In this document: positions 45,858 through 52,945 of the stretch, piece after piece
Layout: each line of letters opens with the position of its first letter
Position numbering within the stretch: position 1 is the first letter of the stretch
From: a virus
DNA length: 64,000 bases
Reading direction: 5' to 3' (one strand)
Virus record (IMG/VR): IMGVR_UViG_3300025132_007963
Location: 124,001-188,000 of that record
The notes under the pieces: generated by a model
What the model was told of the DNA's origin: nothing
Databases searched by the model: none
What the model saw: only the letters and a program-made list of their open reading frames with translations
Program-made: the position numbers and the translations under genes

Positions 45858-46541
45858 TTACTCCTTATTATAGTTTAATTTCATTAGTTTGTCAAATAAA
45901 ACTGGACTAATTAGTGCCAATTTATCAAATTCTCTATGATAGTAAAATGCTTCAAACCCATTTGCAAAATATTCTTTTAGTGATGTTGCCGCATATGGAG
46001 AATAAAATAAGTTACCAGCTATAGATGTTAATAGTTTGTACCCTATGTCATGATACAAGTAAGCATCAAAATTTTGTGAATATTCAGGATTCATAAATTC
46101 TTCTTCAGAAACTTTAAATTTATAAGCTATCAATAGTGCGTGCAGTTTTTTTCTTTTAGATAGGAATTCTGCCTTTAGAAGACCATCGGAATATATTAAT
46201 TCTGAATTATATTCATCGACAGAGTGCGCTACTTCATGCACAACATCATCTGCGATATCCATTTCATCTTCTTGCTTGTTAGATATATAAATTTTATCAT
46301 TTGCATATGCAGCGTTTATTTCTCTTTTATTGAGAAACTCAAAATCGCCTATATCAATGCTTTTAATATGTTTAAAATATTTTTTCGGTACTTTAGTTTC
46401 TATTTCGTACATTACATCCTCTAAACTTATATGACTTGGTAACGGGTCATGAATTCTAACCAACATATTCATGAAATAAAATTCATTCATATTGTTTTTT
46501 GTGCGTTCGTTTAGAGTTTTTATGTACGCATCGTCAATCAT
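45858..46541 (-). CDS. Putative zinc metallopeptidase (HExxH), 227 aa
   Basis: DDVVHEVAHSVDEY holds the zinc motif His102-Glu103-x-x-His106, and YAATSLKEYFANGFEAFYY near the C-terminus has a Glu in the right place for a third ligand (gluzincin type). The fold resembles the lethal-factor or ImmA-like minigluzincins. No signal peptide is present, so it is cytoplasmic or packaged. A second HExxH protein occurs at 61539. Family is unnamed; metal binding is well supported by the motif. Confidence 0.72.
   Translation of the reverse strand: MIDDAYIKTLNERTKNNMNEFYFMNMLVRIHDPLPSHISLEDVMYEIETKVPKKYFKHIKSIDIGDFEFLNKREINAAYANDKIYISNKQEDEMDIADDVVHEVAHSVDEYNSELIYSDGLLKAEFLSKRKKLHALLIAYKFKVSEEEFMNPEYSQNFDAYLYHDIGYKLLTSIAGNLFYSPYAATSLKEYFANGFEAFYYHREFDKLALISPVLFDKLMKLNYNKE
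45867..45895 (-). promoter_or_regulatory. Perfect-consensus sigma70 promoter
   Basis: Minus strand -35 TTGACA (45895-45890), 17-base spacer, -10 TATAAT (45872-45867). Both hexamers equal the consensus. It overlaps the 3' end of the HExxH gene and would start transcription about 7 bases before the ATG at 45853, after the SD, so its transcript would be nearly leaderless. It probably drives the 121-residue gene, the nuclease and possibly the whole glycan cluster. Confidence 0.75.
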
Positions 46542-46836
46542 CTTCTTCTTGTTGTTCTTCGTTTTCGGCTAATTCTTGTCCGTATTGAGCATCTGTGAGT
46601 GCTTGATGATATCCTCTAACCCAATTTTCTTCTGCAACCGCCATAAGAAATTCAGGAAACTGATCTGACATCACCTCTATAATGTTTTCGACAGTAACGT
46701 TTCCATCTTCAGGTTCTATCTTTTCCCCAACGAAGCCAACTAGCCATTCCTTCATCTCTGAATCTTTAGGGTCAACTTTTTCTTTTAGCGTTGGGTTTTC
46801 ACCAAGTTCATTTTCGTCTTCAAACTTAATATTCAT
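46534..46836 (-). CDS. Conserved acidic small protein, 100 aa
   Basis: EFLMAVAEENWVRGYHQALTDA near the C-terminus is a helix pattern that recurs in small proteins of T4-like cyanophages, next to PhoH-region genes. The ends are strongly acidic (ENEEQQEEDD). SD AGGAG lies before the ATG. It overlaps the peptidase gene by 8 bases. Function unknown. Confidence 0.75.
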   Translation of the reverse strand: MNIKFEDENELGENPTLKEKVDPKDSEMKEWLVGFVGEKIEPEDGNVTVENIIEVMSDQFPEFLMAVAEENWVRGYHQALTDAQYGQELAENEEQQEEDD

Positions 46837-46849
46837 CTTTTCTCCTAGT

Positions 46850-48172
46850 TTATAAGTTTCTCGCAGCGATATCTGCTACTTTTGATCTTTCACCTTTCAT
46901 TAGTGTTATGTGGCCGGTTATATCTTCTTTCTTTAGCTTTTCCACAACGTATGTTAAGCCGTTCGTTGTGGCATCTACATACACATTATCAATTTGTTCT
47001 ATATCTCCAGTTAGAACTATTTTAGTATTTTCTCCAACTCTTGTTAAAACTGTTTTTATCTCATGACGATTCATATTTTGAACTTCATCAATTATTATAA
47101 TGGCATTAGATATAGACCTGCCACGTATGTAAGTCATTGCTTCAACTTCTATTCGACCCTCTTCGATATGCATATCAAGCGTCATTTTATCATTACCAAA
47201 AAGAAATTGTAAGTTATCTTGTATTGGTGCAAGCCATGGAAGCATTTTTTCTTCTAGTGTGCCAGGTAAAAACCCTATGTCTTTTCCAACCGGTTGAATT
47301 GGTTTTGTTACAACAATCTTATTATACACTCTATCGTTTGCTACCTCTCCAAACGTTTGCTGTAGAGCAGAAGCTAGCGCCAATAGTGTTTTACCAGAGC
47401 CGGCTTTACCAATTAGAGAAACAACCGGTACACTAGGGTCCATTAATAGATCTAGAGCAAAAGTTTGTTCTTTGTTTCTAGCTTTAACACCCCAGATTTT
47501 CTTTTTTGAATTGAAGACTTTCTTCAAAGGTTCAGAATAACCTACAAACCTAACCAAACTAGTCTTTTTATCATTTACATTTGAAACAAGCATTACAAAT
47601 TCGTTTGGGTGCAAAGTTATTTCATCTTTTTCTAGAAAGACAGGCACATCATGATATATATTATCTACTATTTGATCATCCACCAAGTGTGACCTGAAGC
47701 CAGTGTAAAGACCAGAGACATCCTCAACTACCTGCTCTAAATTATAATCTTCACAATCCAATCCCAAAGAATCACATTTAACTCTCATATTGATATCGCG
47801 AGATACAACAATCACATTAGTTTTTGGATTGTTGTTTTTCTCTGATAACGCTGTAGCAATTATTTGATTGTCCGGATTTTCCAAGTCCAAGTCGTCTGGA
47901 AGCGCGAAAGGGTCGTAGCTTTTTACAAAGATTAGACCTTTCTTCTCTCCCAAGCTTACCCCCTTTATGAGGTTACCTTTTTCGCGAAGCTTGTCTAGCT
48001 TTCTAATTATATTTCTAGCGTGTACACCGACCGGATCTTGTCTCTTTTTATGCTTATCGATCTCATCTAATACTTTTAGCGGTATAACGATGTTGTTTTG
48101 CTCAAAAGAATCTATGCAATTTGCGTCTGTTAGATACACATTTGTATCTAGAAGGTAAGTTTTTTTTGACAA
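46850..48172 (-). CDS. phoH: PIN-PhoH ATPase
   Basis: The N-terminal 140 residues are a PIN domain (YLLDTNVYL, IIATALSEKN, VVSRDINMR) and the C-terminal part is PhoH with Walker A GKAGSGKT and Walker B IIIDEVQNM, then LTGDIEQID. PIN-PhoH proteins are RNA helicase-ribonucleases in the known bacterial example. The start is TTG (48172), the only candidate with a SD (AGAGG, 6 bases upstream). Common in marine phages. 440 residues, full length. Confidence 0.92.
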   Translation of the reverse strand: MSKKTYLLDTNVYLTDANCIDSFEQNNIVIPLKVLDEIDKHKKRQDPVGVHARNIIRKLDKLREKGNLIKGVSLGEKKGLIFVKSYDPFALPDDLDLENPDNQIIATALSEKNNNPKTNVIVVSRDINMRVKCDSLGLDCEDYNLEQVVEDVSGLYTGFRSHLVDDQIVDNIYHDVPVFLEKDEITLHPNEFVMLVSNVNDKKTSLVRFVGYSEPLKKVFNSKKKIWGVKARNKEQTFALDLLMDPSVPVVSLIGKAGSGKTLLALASALQQTFGEVANDRVYNKIVVTKPIQPVGKDIGFLPGTLEEKMLPWLAPIQDNLQFLFGNDKMTLDMHIEEGRIEVEAMTYIRGRSISNAIIIIDEVQNMNRHEIKTVLTRVGENTKIVLTGDIEQIDNVYVDATTNGLTYVVEKLKKEDITGHITLMKGERSKVADIAARNL

Positions 48173-48194
48173 AGGGGACCTCTTTCTTTAGAAT
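48166..48194 (+). promoter_or_regulatory. Sigma70 promoter for the plus-strand protease gene
   Basis: Plus strand -35 TTGACA (48166-48171), 17-base spacer, -10 TAGAAT (48189-48194). It overlaps the start of phoH on the other strand and would give a leader of about 70 bases before the ATG at 48272. A weaker hairpin-like GGTTT-TTC-AAACC follows in the leader. Confidence 0.65.
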
Positions 48195-48271
48195 AATTAG
48201 GTTTTTCAAACCAAAAAAAGTAAAAACTTCTGCTTTATTTAAATCTTATTTTATAGTTATTATACAAGAGG

Positions 48272-49063
48272 ATGAAGAAATTATTAATATTATTAATCAT
48301 TAATGCAATCATTTTAGTCCCTAGTTGTATCCACCAACAGACAATTTATGAAAATCAAGCCAACCTTTTAAAGAAGTTTCCAACAAAAGCATTTGTACAG
48401 ATAATTCAAAGAGTAAGATTAACCAACTGTAACGTGCCAGAACTATGTCAACCTAAGACTGAAACCTCTGTTGGTTCTGGCTTATCTTTAGGTCCGCATG
48501 GAGATGGAACAATAATATTAACCGCTGCGCATGTATGTAGAACCAATGTTCCAGAGGGCATTGAATACAAATCTGGACTTTTCATTAGAAATACTGAAGG
48601 TGTCAGTCCAGCTGCAATTATATATACGACAAATCTTGCTAGTGACAAAAGCCTTGATTTATGTTCATTGTACGTGCCCAACATGAAGATTGAAGGGGTT
48701 GGCTTATCGCTAATTCCTCCAAAGGTAGGTGAAACAGTTTACGCTTTAAGTGCACCAGTTGGGGTCTATCACCCACCAACAGTACCGATTTTAAGCGGTA
48801 TATACTCTGGGCCGATCCCAGATAGTAATGCCGTCTTAACAACTATACCCGCAGTGGGAGGTAGCTCAGGCAGCTCTGTTTTAAACGGGCGTATGAAAAT
48901 AGTTGGTGTTATATTTGCTTCTCACGTGGGGTTTCCTCATGCATCAATAGCCAGTAACCACAAGCAAACTAGAAATTTTATTAATAAAACACTTAAAATA
49001 TTTTATAGAGTTTTTAGGAAGAATCCACCCATGAGTTCAGAAGATTGGTCTTCATCTCCTTGA
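48272..49063 (+). CDS. Secreted trypsin-like serine protease, probable lipoprotein
   Basis: The only plus-strand gene. The first 18 residues (KKLLILLIINAIILVPS) are a signal peptide ending at Cys19, close to a lipobox. The triad fits a chymotrypsin-fold protease: His87 in LTAAHVC, Asp129 in SLDLCSLYV, Ser199 in VGGSSGSSV. Two further Cys pairs could form disulfides. Export and anchoring in the host envelope are implied. It has its own promoter and opposite orientation, which fits a moron gene. AGAGG touches the ATG, so the SD spacing is poor. Confidence 0.85.
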   Translation: MKKLLILLIINAIILVPSCIHQQTIYENQANLLKKFPTKAFVQIIQRVRLTNCNVPELCQPKTETSVGSGLSLGPHGDGTIILTAAHVCRTNVPEGIEYKSGLFIRNTEGVSPAAIIYTTNLASDKSLDLCSLYVPNMKIEGVGLSLIPPKVGETVYALSAPVGVYHPPTVPILSGIYSGPIPDSNAVLTTIPAVGGSSGSSVLNGRMKIVGVIFASHVGFPHASIASNHKQTRNFINKTLKIFYRVFRKNPPMSSEDWSSSP

Positions 49064-49184
49064 TTAGAATGAGCCTTTTTGCAAATGCAGTTTTATTATT
49101 TTTTACTGCGGACGTTATTTGATCTTCTAAATCTTTAATCTCAATCTTTAGTTTGTTAATACTATTTTTTTTAATTTTCATCAT
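49014..49184 (-). CDS. Small basic coiled-coil-like protein
   Basis: The frame runs to 49241, but an ATG at 49184 directly after the upstream stop avoids a 56-base overlap. The product of 56 residues is Lys-rich and helical (KIKKNSINKLKIEIKDLEDQ). The 3' end overlaps the plus-strand protease gene by 50 bases, tail to tail. No family is recognised. It could be a chance frame, though the helical pattern and tight spacing favour a gene. Confidence 0.45.
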   Translation of the reverse strand: MMKIKKNSINKLKIEIKDLEDQITSAVKNNKTAFAKRLILIKEMKTNLLNSWVDSS

Positions 49185-49185
49185 T

Positions 49186-49500
49186 CTATTTTTCTGCCTT
49201 TTTAGTTGTTCTAGATCGTATTGTTTTTTTATTATACTCAATATATAATCGATATCTCATATTTATTCCATATCCATCCGGACCCATCAATGGGTTAAAG
49301 TAAACTAATTTTACTAATCTAGATTTTTTAATTGTATCTAAAAAATCCATCGATAACTTATCAACAGTTATTTGATATGTGTCTGAAGAGTTCCAAGTTT
49401 TTTTGTGATTGCTTAAGTTGCAATTCAAATGTGGAAATTTTTCAGATATACCAGTTAAAAACTTGAGTGATTCTTTTGAAGTAATTGCTCTAGTAGCCAT
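49186..49500 (-). CDS. Unknown protein, 104 aa
   Basis: A basic protein of mixed strands and helices (DTYQITVDKLSMDFLDTI, KLVYFNPLMGPDGYGINM, YRLYIEYNKKT). No family recognised. Its start overlaps the zinc ribbon gene by 11 bases, so it belongs to the ClpP transcription unit. Confidence 0.65.
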   Translation of the reverse strand: MATRAITSKESLKFLTGISEKFPHLNCNLSNHKKTWNSSDTYQITVDKLSMDFLDTIKKSRLVKLVYFNPLMGPDGYGINMRYRLYIEYNKKTIRSRTTKKAEK

Positions 49501-49690
49501 CTTTAAACCATTTCCCTTTTAATACAAAATTAGAATTTCCAATAACATTATATAATGTATCCTCATCGTTTGGCCCACTATAACACTTTGGGCAAGGCCC
49601 GGGATCTCTCAATTGAGATTTACTCTTGTAAGACATAAGCCGAGAAGATCTATAATTACAACGTTTACATACAAAGGTATATAAAGGCAT
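49490..49690 (-). CDS. FmdB-like zinc ribbon protein, 66 aa
   Basis: MPLYTFVCKRCNYRSSRLM and PGPCPKCYSG supply two CxxC pairs, and NSNFVLKGKWFKDGY is the usual C-terminal strand of FmdB-family ribbons. It overlaps the ClpP stop by one base. Same family as 18686-18937. Role unknown. Confidence 0.82.
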   Translation of the reverse strand: MPLYTFVCKRCNYRSSRLMSYKSKSQLRDPGPCPKCYSGPNDEDTLYNVIGNSNFVLKGKWFKDGY

Positions 49691-50337
49691 TACTCAATAA
49701 TCTCATCAACTAAGCCATACTTTAGGCACGTCTCAGCGTCCCACCATAAATCATGCTTTAATATGTTGTCCAATTGTTTGGATGGAATTTTTGCATGCGT
49801 CATATACAATTTTTTAATCTTTTCCATGAGCATGTCAGAGTTCTGCATATCATCTTGCATTTCTTGATATTTTCCCCACATATGTCCGGACAATTGATGG
49901 ATCAACATAAAAGAATTTTTATGCATACAGCGGTGGGCTCCTACCATTGACATTAATGTAGCTGCGCTAGCAGCACATCCGTCAATTATTGTCTCTACAG
50001 GGGCTTTTGATGTTAATATATAATCAACTGCTGCTAGGCCAGCAAAAACACTGCCTCCATAACTATTGATATGTATTTTAATAGGATCTATACTGTTTGA
50101 GCCATATGTTAATGCTCTTGATCGCAAATTGATATTTAAATTAGATATCATCTTGTTTAAAGCTAAAATCTTTGGCCTATTAACAGAGGAATAAAAAAAT
50201 ATCTTATTACCAACGCTTTCTACTTTGTTAAAATCTTCAGATGAATTATTCTCAACAGGTGAGTGTACTTTTTTTTCAGCAGTCGACATTTCTTCAAGCT
50301 CTAGACCCCAAGTGTATTTTTTCAAATTATTCTCCAT
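49690..50337 (-). CDS. clpP: ClpP-family serine protease
   Basis: The catalytic triad is visible: Ser124 in CAASAATLM, His147 in LIHQLSG and Asp196 in KHDLWW, followed by YGLVDEI at the end as in ClpP. IHINSYGGSVFAG is the oxyanion strand. The first 40 residues are an extension not found in E. coli ClpP. In phages such proteins may act in head maturation or as a true ClpP with host ClpX/ClpA. ATG 50337 has no SD; a TTG five codons later follows GGAG and could also be used. A tmRNA is encoded 5 kb away. Confidence 0.9.
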   Translation of the reverse strand: MENNLKKYTWGLELEEMSTAEKKVHSPVENNSSEDFNKVESVGNKIFFYSSVNRPKILALNKMISNLNINLRSRALTYGSNSIDPIKIHINSYGGSVFAGLAAVDYILTSKAPVETIIDGCAASAATLMSMVGAHRCMHKNSFMLIHQLSGHMWGKYQEMQDDMQNSDMLMEKIKKLYMTHAKIPSKQLDNILKHDLWWDAETCLKYGLVDEIIE

Positions 50338-50346
50338 GTGATTATT

Positions 50347-50423
50347 TGGTGGACCCCCACGGACTTGAACCGTGAACCTGCCGGTTATGAGCCGGATGCT
50401 CTAACCTATTGAGCTAGGGGTCC
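50347..50423 (-). tRNA. tRNA with CAU anticodon (probable Ile2, decoding AUA)
   Basis: A 77-base cloverleaf: acceptor GGACCCC pairs with GGGGTCC, D stem GCTC/GAGC, anticodon loop CTCATAA, T arm CACGG-TTCAAGT-CCGTG, discriminator A and encoded CCA. The anticodon stem has four firm pairs plus a mismatch. CAU can be Met or, after lysidine modification, Ile for AUA. The neighbouring TilS-like gene, the C4-G69 and C5-G68 pairs and the TTCAAGT loop favour Ile2. Confidence 0.93.
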
Positions 50424-50439
50424 TAACTCTTATAATATA

Positions 50440-51048
50440 CTATAGATCGATGTATGTTTCAAGTATTTTTTTACGAATTGTTTTGCGAATACCTGGATTG
50501 ATCTTTAAAGCATGAGGAATAATGTTATGTCTTGTATAATTTCTCATATAATTTGTATCTTTGTTGCTTGGATCTTCTATCCATTCTAGGCCTTTACGTT
50601 GTGCATACAGAAGAAATGCTTTTCTCTCGGTAGGTAGAAACGGTCTATAGATATTATTTCTTTTGTATGGTATTAGCTTTGGGTTTCCATGCATAGCTGA
50701 CATTAGCCAAGTTTCAACCACATCGTCTAGGTGGTGACCAGTTACAATAAACTTACTTTTTAAACTCTCTAAGAACCCATACCTCTCATCTCTCCAGAAC
50801 TCTTCAAACGACCTTTTTCCTCTATATCCTTTTACCCCACTAACACAGAGCACAAGCTTGTTTTTTGCAGCGTACTCTTTAACAAATTGCTCAGCTTTAT
50901 TTGAGTGTTGTGTTCCGTGATTAAAAAAAGCAAGATCTACTTTTCTTTTACCTTGCAATAAAAAATGGACAATGCTTATGGAATCTACGCCGCCAGAACA
51001 TGCGACTGTAACCCTTCGGGGTATTTTCCCTAAAATCCGGAGCATCAT
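50440..51048 (-). CDS. tilS: TilS-like tRNA(Ile)-lysidine synthase, catalytic domain only
   Basis: TilS changes the wobble C of tRNA-Ile(CAU) to lysidine so it reads AUA. The PP-loop CSGGVDS is at residues 17-23, GHHLDDVVETWL near residue 100, RPFLPTERKAF, and WIEDPSNKDTNYMRNYTRH near residue 160, the TilS-specific block. 202 residues: the C-terminal domains of the 430-residue E. coli enzyme are missing. SD AGGA is 9 bases before the ATG. It is co-transcribed with a CAU tRNA 17 bases downstream, which should be its substrate. Confidence 0.9.
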   Translation of the reverse strand: MMLRILGKIPRRVTVACSGGVDSISIVHFLLQGKRKVDLAFFNHGTQHSNKAEQFVKEYAAKNKLVLCVSGVKGYRGKRSFEEFWRDERYGFLESLKSKFIVTGHHLDDVVETWLMSAMHGNPKLIPYKRNNIYRPFLPTERKAFLLYAQRKGLEWIEDPSNKDTNYMRNYTRHNIIPHALKINPGIRKTIRKKILETYIDL

Positions 51049-51089
51049 ATGTGTGTCCTATTTTTGTATCGATCATCGTCTTTATATTA

Positions 51090-51118
51090 ATATTACCTTA
51101 ACTATATTGAGAAGTCAA
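51090..51118 (-). promoter_or_regulatory. Sigma70-type promoter for tilS-tRNA-clpP
   Basis: Minus strand -35 TTGACT (51118-51113), 17-base spacer, -10 TAATAT (51095-51090), in the 79-base gap after the 159-residue gene. The leader would be about 35 bases to the tilS ATG. The unit then includes the tRNA, clpP, the zinc ribbon gene and two small genes. Confidence 0.55.
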
Positions 51119-51127
51119 ATAAATTTA

Positions 51128-51607
51128 TCAGTTAGTCTCTCTGTTTAAATTTGCTATAGCAGCAATAACGCCCGGTATTTCGTCATCTGGAATTCCATCC
51201 TTCTTTAGCATATCTATAACTTTACCGTGAAGTGCTGGTATTTTGTTGTCAATTGGTATATCTGCATTTAATACTTCTTCGTCCTCTTGTTCCCCAATTA
51301 GAAAATAATCACGTGCTTTATTTAAATAATCTGCAGCAAGAGTTACTTTACTCATCCACCAACTTGGCAGTTCTGTATCTGCTTCAGGGTCTAAGTTATT
51401 CAAAATGTCTCCCGCATCTTCAACAGCTGTCATAAGTTTGCGGCGGGCGGAGGGGACGTCAGAATGACCATCTTCTCCTATAAGATCTTTTATTCCTTTT
51501 TCTCTACTTTTCTTATTTCTATTTACAACTTCAGGACCATACGTATCACGTACATCTTTCATTTCCTGTATAATTATTTGTTTAAGAGTATTGCGATTTA
51601 TTTTCAT
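51128..51607 (-). CDS. Unknown protein, 159 aa, with LKQIIIQEM N-terminus
   Basis: The ATG at 51607 has GGAGG 8 bases upstream; the frame could open 5 codons earlier at TTG. The N-terminus MKINRNTLKQIIIQEM closely matches the start of the 150-residue protein at 52945 and parts of two others nearby. The rest is acidic and helical (SARRKLMTAVEDAGDILNNL). No family recognised. A shared N-terminus suggests shared targeting, perhaps to the head. Confidence 0.72.
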   Translation of the reverse strand: MKINRNTLKQIIIQEMKDVRDTYGPEVVNRNKKSREKGIKDLIGEDGHSDVPSARRKLMTAVEDAGDILNNLDPEADTELPSWWMSKVTLAADYLNKARDYFLIGEQEDEEVLNADIPIDNKIPALHGKVIDMLKKDGIPDDEIPGVIAAIANLNRETN

Positions 51608-51639
51608 TTCGAAAACCTCCAATTAATATAACTAGTTAA

Positions 51640-52266
51640 CTAGTATGAATCAACTCTAAGATTGATAGTTTCACGAACTTTTACCATTCCATGACCATTA
51701 CACCTGTTGCATGTTTGTTCGAACACGTATCCCTTTTGGTTACACGTAGAACAAGGTATTTGTTGTATTATCATGCCTTTCCTAATAACAACAACCCCCT
51801 GACCTTGACAAGAATGACATATTATTTTATTATTTCCGCCTCTACCTTTACAACTCATACATTTTTTATTACGGTTAAATTGTATTTGTTGGCTTACACC
51901 TTTTTTTATTTGTGATAATGACAATTTAAGTTTAAACGTTATTTCATCATCAGTTTGTTCTTTTAATTTGTTTTTTTTATGCTGTGGTCGACCGGTATTG
52001 AACATTTGACTAAACAAGTCACCAAAGCCAAAATCTGCGAAGGGGTTTCCTCCAAAATCAGGAAAATCTCCAGCATGTTGCGAATATTCATGTTCCTGCC
52101 TTTTTTGTGCTGTGCTTATTTTTGAATACGCTTCATTTAATTCTTTGAACTTTTCTTCGTTGCCACCTTTGTCGGGATGATGTTGTGCGGCTAGTTTTCG
52201 AAAAGCTTTTTTAATCTCTGTGTCGGAGGAGTTCTTACCGACGTTTAATATTTTATATGGATCCAT
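51640..52266 (-). CDS. dnaJ: Short DnaJ: J domain plus zinc-finger domain
   Basis: The J domain fills residues 1-70 with the Hsp70-activating HPD at 30-32 (AAQHHPDKGG), followed by a Gly/Phe-rich linker (FPDFGGNPFADFGFGD). Four CxxCxGxG-type repeats follow: CMSCKGRG, CHSCQGQG, CSTCNQKG and CNRCNGHG, which bind two zincs. The protein stops at 208 residues, so the C-terminal peptide-binding and dimer domains of the 376-residue DnaJ are absent. It probably recruits host DnaK. No SD is visible. Confidence 0.9.
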   Translation of the reverse strand: MDPYKILNVGKNSSDTEIKKAFRKLAAQHHPDKGGNEEKFKELNEAYSKISTAQKRQEHEYSQHAGDFPDFGGNPFADFGFGDLFSQMFNTGRPQHKKNKLKEQTDDEITFKLKLSLSQIKKGVSQQIQFNRNKKCMSCKGRGGNNKIICHSCQGQGVVVIRKGMIIQQIPCSTCNQKGYVFEQTCNRCNGHGMVKVRETINLRVDSY

Positions 52267-52280
52267 ATTAGGTGTTGTTT

Positions 52281-52487
52281 TTATTTAGATCTATTATCAG
52301 CGTGTTTTCTAGCTTTTTTAAGCCATTTATGCGTTGCATCTAAATTTAAATGATCAGGTATTTCAATATTAGGTAGAAAACCATGTGCTAAAAAGAAAGC
52401 GGACCTGTACAAGAGGCCCACTCCTATTGAGCCGGCAAATTTTAGATGAGATACATATGTCTCATTGTTTTCTTTAAGGTGGTCCAT
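52281..52487 (-). CDS. DUF6356-like small membrane-associated protein
   Basis: The 68-residue protein from ATG 52487 contains ENNETYVSHLKFAGSIGVGLL and AHGFLPNIEIPDHLN, the order of motifs of the DUF6356 family found in marine bacteria and phages. The middle is one hydrophobic helix. Frames upstream start only with TTG. Function is not known. It follows the Cys-rich gene stop by 5 bases. Confidence 0.7.
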   Translation of the reverse strand: MDHLKENNETYVSHLKFAGSIGVGLLYRSAFFLAHGFLPNIEIPDHLNLDATHKWLKKARKHADNRSK

Positions 52488-52492
52488 TATTT

Positions 52493-52945
52493 TTACCAAG
52501 CTTTGCAAGACCAGTATCTCGCTTTACATTTATCTTTTGCTGTGTGACATTTATGTCTAGCTCTAAAAGATTTCCTTCTTGCTGGGATGTTCTTTTTGAT
52601 TTTCATTTTTTTGTCACCAAAGTTAACCTTTTTTACTCTACTTTTATCTTTTCCGCAACCCTTAACAAAAGCCTTAAATTTTTTAACATCACCCGGAAGT
52701 CTCTTGTTAAGGGTAACTTTCCTGCCTTTGTATTCAGCTTCTGGAATTAGATCGGGGCACTCGCAAAGACCATCGTATAAAACTTCATAAAGGCACTGCG
52801 GACATGGGGTCGTTCCATCTTCACATATAGCGTCTTGTAGATCTTCATAAAGATCAAATTCTTCATCAACTAAAGCATACTCAGAAAGAACCATTTCAGT
52901 TTCTTCTAATACTATTTTTCTTAAGTAATCTTTTTCTACTTTCAT
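52493..52945 (-). CDS. Cys-rich phage protein with ARYWSCKAW C-terminus
   Basis: N-terminus MKVEKDYLRKIVLEETEMVL matches the tag-like start of the gene at 51607. Cys pairs CPQC and CEC lie near residues 48-60. The C-terminal 75 residues (GDVKKFKAFVKGCG, NFGDKKMKIKKNIPARRKSF, RARHKCHTAKDKCKARYWSC) form a basic domain that I have seen as a recurring motif in large marine phages, without known function. It overlaps the next gene's stop (ATGA). Confidence 0.75.
   Translation of the reverse strand: MKVEKDYLRKIVLEETEMVLSEYALVDEEFDLYEDLQDAICEDGTTPCPQCLYEVLYDGLCECPDLIPEAEYKGRKVTLNKRLPGDVKKFKAFVKGCGKDKSRVKKVNFGDKKMKIKKNIPARRKSFRARHKCHTAKDKCKARYWSCKAW

Noticed and set aside
48206-48224. Hairpin GGTTT-TTC-AAACC as a terminator
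   Set aside because: The stem is only 5 pairs and no T-run follows on either strand in the right direction.
50347-50423. tRNA as initiator Met
   Set aside because: It lacks the three G-C pairs next to the anticodon loop and has a paired first acceptor position, both unlike initiator tRNA. Elongator Met stays possible but is less favoured.
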